Source of the DNA: Paenibacillus montanisoli
Lineage (GTDB): Bacteria; Bacillota; Bacilli; Paenibacillales; Paenibacillaceae
NCBI RefSeq assembly: GCF_003268025.1
Contig: NZ_QLUW01000004.1
Span: 434,001-498,000, forward strand
Direction of reading: 5' to 3'
Length of the DNA: 64,000 nucleotides
Each line of letters opens with the position of its first letter. Position 1 is the stretch's first letter. This document shows, piece by piece, positions 61,026-64,000 of this stretch. Under the pieces are notes generated by a model. That model made no database searches. It had not been told where the DNA came from and saw only the letters and a program-made list of their open reading frames with translations. A program made the position numbers and the translations under genes.

Positions 61026-61532
61026 TTGAAAAAACTATCGCTGCGGGGACGTCGGATTTTGCTGCTGCTTCATCTGATGTTTGCCGCGATCATGCTGGGG
61101 GTTCAAGCGGTATTTATCATATTGACGCTGACCGCCTCAGTTACGAAAGACAGCACGGTGCTGCACGCATGCTACTCGATCATGCACCTGCTAGCCGACT
61201 CAAGCGTGCGCGCCTCGACGATCGGCACGACGGTCACCGGCATCCTGCTGTCGGTGCTGACGTCATGGAAGCTGTTCCGCTACTACTGGATTATCGCCAA
61301 AGAAGTGCTCACCCTTCTGTGCATCGGCATCGGCATGATCGGCCTGTACCAGTGGACGCTGAAAGGCATTTCCCCGGCGGCTATGCCGAACGCTTGGGAT
61401 GTGCCGGGCTTCGCCGTTAACCACACCTGGCTCTGGATCGGCATCATCCTGCAAACGCTCTCGTTGATCACGATGTATATCCTATCGATCTGGAAACCCG
61501 GTGGACAGCGTAAAGGTTATCGCGAGCGGTAA
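61026..61532 (+). CDS. Four-helix membrane protein downstream of the two-component genes
   Basis: This 168-residue protein has four hydrophobic helices (ILLLLHLMFAAIMLGVQAVF, ASTIGTTVTGILLSVLTSWK, VLTLLCIGIGMIGLYQW, WLWIGIILQTLSLITMYIL) with a conserved-looking His in LLLHLMFA. It loosely resembles DUF2269-type proteins. The TTG start has AGGAGG 10 nt upstream. It lies 26 bp past the regulator gene and probably shares its transcript. Its stop codon is part of the first palindrome of the 52-bp array. Confidence 0.75.
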   Translation: MKKLSLRGRRILLLLHLMFAAIMLGVQAVFIILTLTASVTKDSTVLHACYSIMHLLADSSVRASTIGTTVTGILLSVLTSWKLFRYYWIIAKEVLTLLCIGIGMIGLYQWTLKGISPAAMPNAWDVPGFAVNHTWLWIGIILQTLSLITMYILSIWKPGGQRKGYRER

Positions 61533-61960
61533 CCTTTACCGTACATGGACTGGAATTCGCCGCACTCTAGCCAATGAGCGGTAACTGTTACCGTACATGC
61601 TCCGGAATTCGCCGCATTGCGCCTAATGTGCGGTAACCATTACCGTACACGGACCGGAATTTACCGCATCGCGCCTAATGTGCGGTAACTGTTACCTTAC
61701 ACGGACCAGAATTCACCTCATTGCGCCCAATGTGCGGTAACCGTTACCGTACATGGACCAAAATTCACCTCATTGCGCCTAATGAGCTGTAACTGTTACC
61801 GTACATGGACCGGAATTCACCGCAGTGCGCCTAATGTGCGGTAACCAATACCGTACATGGACCAGAATTCCCGCTTTGAACCTAATGAACGGTAACTGTT
61901 ACCGTACGAGGTCCGGAATTCACCTCATTGCACCCAATGAGCGGTAACCGTTACCGTACA
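61526..61960. repeat. Nine-copy array of a palindromic core, 52-bp period
   Basis: GCGGTAACNNTTACCGTAC-like cores start at 61526, 61578, 61630, 61682, 61734, 61786, 61838, 61889 and 61941; seven of eight steps are exactly 52 bp and one is 51. Each core is a palindrome around GGTAAC/GTTACC. Spacers share ACATGGACCGGAATTC and CGCCTAATGTG. The first core overlaps the stop codon of the gene at 61026 and also pairs with upstream codons as GTAAAGGTTA/TAACCTTTAC (61510-61539). No coding sense. Confidence 0.95.
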
Positions 61961-61999
61961 TGAGCGGGCACTTCGGTCTTCATCTGCCCTACAACCAAC

Positions 62000-62038
62000 A
62001 AAGGCTGCCCTTCTCTCACCAAGAGAAGGGCAGCCTTT
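62000..62038. terminator. Strong terminator after the repeat array
   Basis: A perfect 17-bp stem starts AAAGGCTGCCC and returns as GGGCAGCCTTT around a 5-nt loop. It ends the minus-strand SRPBCC gene and any transcript crossing the array. Confidence 0.9.
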
Positions 62039-62041
62039 TCG

Positions 62042-62482
62042 TTAGGCCGACTGTTCAAGCAGGCGCTTGATTTTCTTCAAATCCTTATTGTTCGCACGCC
62101 GCATCATAAACGCCATAATCGGCGAGAATAAAACGGAGAAACCGGATGGATTTCCCCGGTTGCGCAGCGTCATGCGGGTTGTTTGGCTGTCTACCGATTC
62201 CCATGTGTAGGTCGTCTCCATCGGGAACGGTCCGTCTGCCGTTGCCATAATCATGGACCTTCCTTGCTCGAAGGCGTTGACGCGGTAAACGTAAGCGAGC
62301 TCTTTTCCGAGAAAATGAGCTTTGAACGCAATTTCTGAGCCGACTGCGAGCGGCTTCTGCGTCCTCCATTCCACCGACTTGATATTCACGTACCATTCAG
62401 GCGCATGGTCCGGATCGGCGGCATAGGAGGCGACCTTTTCCCGAGGACAATGAATGATGATTTCCGTTCGAACGTCAACCAC
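62042..62482 (-). CDS. SRPBCC (START-like) family protein
   Basis: This 146-residue protein has the helix-grip fold: DVRTEIIIHCPREKVASYAA, PEWYVNIKSVEWRT, a central sheet AYVYRVNAFEQGRSMIMAT, TTYTWESVDSQTTRMTLR and a long C-terminal helix (FMMRRANNKDLKKIKRLL). It probably binds a hydrophobic ligand. The GTG at 62482 has AAAGGAG 8 nt upstream. It is divergent from the ArsR gene and shares its operator region. Confidence 0.87.
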   Translation of the reverse strand: MVDVRTEIIIHCPREKVASYAADPDHAPEWYVNIKSVEWRTQKPLAVGSEIAFKAHFLGKELAYVYRVNAFEQGRSMIMATADGPFPMETTYTWESVDSQTTRMTLRNRGNPSGFSVLFSPIMAFMMRRANNKDLKKIKRLLEQSA

Positions 62483-62561
62483 ACGAGCCACTCCTTTACT
62501 TCGTATTGTCTTCCCGGGTCCAGCATAGCTCATGTTCCAATATGATGCAATACTTATTAAG

Positions 62562-62590
62562 TTGACACTTAATTAAGTGTATGCTAAATT
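62562..62590 (+). promoter_or_regulatory. ArsR promoter with perfect palindromic operator
   Basis: TTGACA and TAAATT are 17 bp apart. ACACTTAATTAAGTGT (62565-62580), a perfect 16-bp palindrome, overlaps the -35 and spacer, a typical repressor site. The predicted transcription start is at about 62597, the A of the ATG itself. Confidence 0.75.
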
Positions 62591-62596
62591 AATGCC

Positions 62597-62926
62597 ATGA
62601 TCGATACCGCCATTCACGCCATAACGGAACCGCGGCGCAGAGATATTTTACATCTCATTCGTGACGGGGAGCTTACCTCGAGCGCCATCGCATCACATTT
62701 TGACATATCGGCACCGGCAATCTCGCAGCATCTTAAAGTGCTGGAGGCCGCAGGGCTCGTCGTTGTCAGGCGGGCTGGCACCAAACGATTCTACGGCATC
62801 AGGAGGGAAGGTTTCGCCGAATTGAAACAATATATCGAAAGCTTCTGGGATGACAGCTTGCTGCGTCTGAAGGAAGCAGCCGAGGAAGAAGAAAGGAGAA
62901 AACATGAATCCGAATCAAATGACTAA
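62597..62926 (+). CDS. ArsR/SmtB-family transcriptional regulator
   Basis: This 109-residue winged-helix repressor has ITEPRRRDILHLIRDGELTS, recognition helix FDISAPAISQHLKVLEAAGL and wing VVRRAGTKRFYGIRREG. The end is highly charged. No metal-binding Cys motif is present, as in the AHSA1-linked ArsR subgroup. There is no ribosome site before the ATG, and the promoter predicts a leaderless transcript. It overlaps the first AHSA1 gene by 23 bp and probably represses the operon from the palindrome at 62565. Confidence 0.92.
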   Translation: MIDTAIHAITEPRRRDILHLIRDGELTSSAIASHFDISAPAISQHLKVLEAAGLVVVRRAGTKRFYGIRREGFAELKQYIESFWDDSLLRLKEAAEEEERRKHESESND

Positions 62927-63368
62927 CGAAGATACCATCACGAAGCAAATTTTTATCGAGTGCCGTCCCGAGACGCTATTCGCATTCTTCACCGATCCGG
63001 ACAAGCTCGTTCGCTGGATGGGCCGTCATGTCCTGCTCGATCCGAGCATCGGCGGCAAATACCGCATCGATATTAACGGCAGCGATATCGCGATGGGCGA
63101 ATACAAAGAAATCGTTCCTTACGAGCGAATCGTCATGACTTGGGGTTGGGAGAAATCGAAGCTGGTTCCCCCGGGTTCCAGCACGGTGGAGTTCAAGCTG
63201 CTGCCGCAAGATAACGGCACGATGCTGCAGCTTACGCATTACGGGCTGCCGGCTTCGGAAGTCGCTTCTCATGTTCAAGGCTGGTCGCACTATATGCCGC
63301 GCATCCAAACGGTCGCGCAAGGCGGAGACCCCGGCGTCGATCCATGGTCCGAGCTGGCCATGCACTAA
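62904..63368 (+). CDS. AHSA1/SRPBCC-domain protein 1
   Basis: This 154-residue protein has the Aha1-C-like helix-grip fold: IFIECRPETLFAFFTDPDKL, VRWMGRHVLLDPSIGGKYRI, YERIVMTWGWEKS and STVEFKLLPQDNGTMLQLTH. AAAGGAG lies 5 nt before the ATG, inside the ArsR coding end. Such genes commonly follow an ArsR regulator in Firmicutes. The ligand is not known. Confidence 0.9.
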   Translation: MNPNQMTNEDTITKQIFIECRPETLFAFFTDPDKLVRWMGRHVLLDPSIGGKYRIDINGSDIAMGEYKEIVPYERIVMTWGWEKSKLVPPGSSTVEFKLLPQDNGTMLQLTHYGLPASEVASHVQGWSHYMPRIQTVAQGGDPGVDPWSELAMH

Positions 63369-63402
63369 AATTAGTATCATTCAAAGGGAGAGAACTATTC
63401 AG

Positions 63403-63582
63403 ATGAAAACAATAACTTGCAACTGCGGATTTACAGTGAAGGACACGAATGCGTACAAGGCTGAGGCTATCATGTGGCACCACGCCATCCATGACCACGG
63501 CGATATGCTGAAAAGCATGACGGTCGATATGCTCGAGCAATGGCTGATGAACAAAGACGAGCAGCTCAAGGCAGGTGCTTAA
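63403..63582 (+). CDS. DUF1059-like small protein
   Basis: This 59-residue protein starts at an ATG preceded by AAGGGAG. It has two Cys residues in MKTITCNCGFTVK and a His-rich stretch MWHHAIHDHGDM, which could bind metal. The pattern of DUF1059 proteins, with a Cys-containing start and a late HaxxdHg segment, is matched. It lies between the two AHSA1 genes and is only 3 bp before the next start. Confidence 0.8.
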   Translation: MKTITCNCGFTVKDTNAYKAEAIMWHHAIHDHGDMLKSMTVDMLEQWLMNKDEQLKAGA

Positions 63583-63585
63583 GCC

Positions 63586-63975
63586 ATGACCGCAGCCATC
63601 CATCAAGAAGTCACGTTCAGCGCCTCGCCCGCTAAAATTTACGAGATCCTCACTTCCAGCGCGCAGTTCAGCCAAGCAACGGGCGGCGCACCTGCAGACA
63701 TCGGCACCGAAGCCGGCAGTACGTTCTCCTGCTTCGGGGGAATGATCGAGGGCCGCCACGTCGAGCTCTTGCCTGGCAAAAGGATCGTACAAGCCTGGCG
63801 CGCGGCCAACTGGCCGGCCGGCGTATACTCGATCGTCAAATTCGAGCTTACGGAACAAGACGGCGGCACGCTCCTCATCTTCGATCATACCGGTTATCCG
63901 GAAGGCCAAGGCGAACACCTGGCATCCGGCTGGCACGCAAACTACTGGGGCCCAATCGAGAAGCTCCTCGCATAA
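63586..63975 (+). CDS. AHSA1/SRPBCC-domain protein 2
   Basis: This 129-residue helix-grip protein has EVTFSASPAKIYEILTSSAQ, FSCFGGMIEGRHVELLPGKR, IVQAWRAANWPAGVYSIVKF and GTLLIFDHTGYPEGQGEHLA, ending in WHANYWGPIEKLL. The gene starts 3 bp after the DUF1059-like stop, so it is the fourth gene of the ArsR operon. It is a distant paralogue of the protein at 62904. Confidence 0.9.
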   Translation: MTAAIHQEVTFSASPAKIYEILTSSAQFSQATGGAPADIGTEAGSTFSCFGGMIEGRHVELLPGKRIVQAWRAANWPAGVYSIVKFELTEQDGGTLLIFDHTGYPEGQGEHLASGWHANYWGPIEKLLA

Positions 63976-64000
63976 ATAAAGAAAAAGAGACACCGCATCT

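Overview
The window looks like chromosomal DNA of a Paenibacillaceae bacterium (Paenibacillus or Cohnella type). GC content is in the mid-to-high 50s and Shine-Dalgarno sites are strong (AAGGAGG type), with many TTG and GTG starts. Marker families agree: two CotF-like spore coat proteins, an S-layer-homology protein, copper-amine-oxidase-N proteins, YesM/YesN two-component genes beside LplB/YtcP/LipO-type sugar ABC transporters, and a perfect CIRCE element. No rRNA, tRNA, CRISPR array, prophage or intact insertion sequence was seen.

Layout. 1-2.0 kb: DHA2 efflux pump (cut by the window edge) and divergent PadR repressor, with a PadR-type operator between them. 2.0-5.8 kb: a 51-bp tandem repeat and a fused SWIM+SNF2 helicase. 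5.8-14.6 kb: mostly minus-strand single genes (glyoxalase-like, BNR-repeat protein, fructokinase, alpha/beta hydrolase with M48 protease, GH172/DUF2961, thioredoxin-like, RNase H). 15.0-16.6 kb: NCS2 purine permease behind a guanine-class riboswitch. 16.7-21.4 kb: split SWIM/SNF2 operon. 21.4-27.5 kb: a 290-bp repeat, CapA-like protein, exported proteins and a group II intron fossil. 27.6-35.4 kb: phosphoesterase, HAD plus SMR efflux, GbsR-like regulator, deacetylase, modAB with a molybdate-type regulator, MFS pump. 35.4-40.7 kb: a four-gene catabolic operon (aldo/keto reductase, RraA-like, unrecognised large alpha-barrel enzyme, mutarotase-like) with a divergent AraC regulator. 41.2-51.1 kb: sugar-uptake island with three solute-binding lipoproteins, one permease pair, one YesM/YesN pair and a hidden 41-codon ORF. 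51.3-56.7 kb: thioesterase, deacetylase, phosphodiester glycosidase, spore coat pair, htpG. 56.9-58.4 kb: AT-rich islet with a tnpB scar. 58.6-64 kb: OmpR-type two-component operon, a nine-copy 52-bp repeat array, and an ArsR locus with three SRPBCC/AHSA1 genes.

The most unusual signal is intergenic. At least six spaces carry non-coding repeats whose units recur every 50, 51 or 52 bp, close to five DNA turns, and several units are palindromic or arranged as inverted pairs. Other points worth following are the guanine riboswitch with an apparent ON-switch layout, CIRCE control of htpG, a possibly leaderless ArsR gene, and the small ORF before the sugar-binding lipoprotein gene.

All calls come from reading the sequence. 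Family names rest on recognised motifs, and no database search was run.
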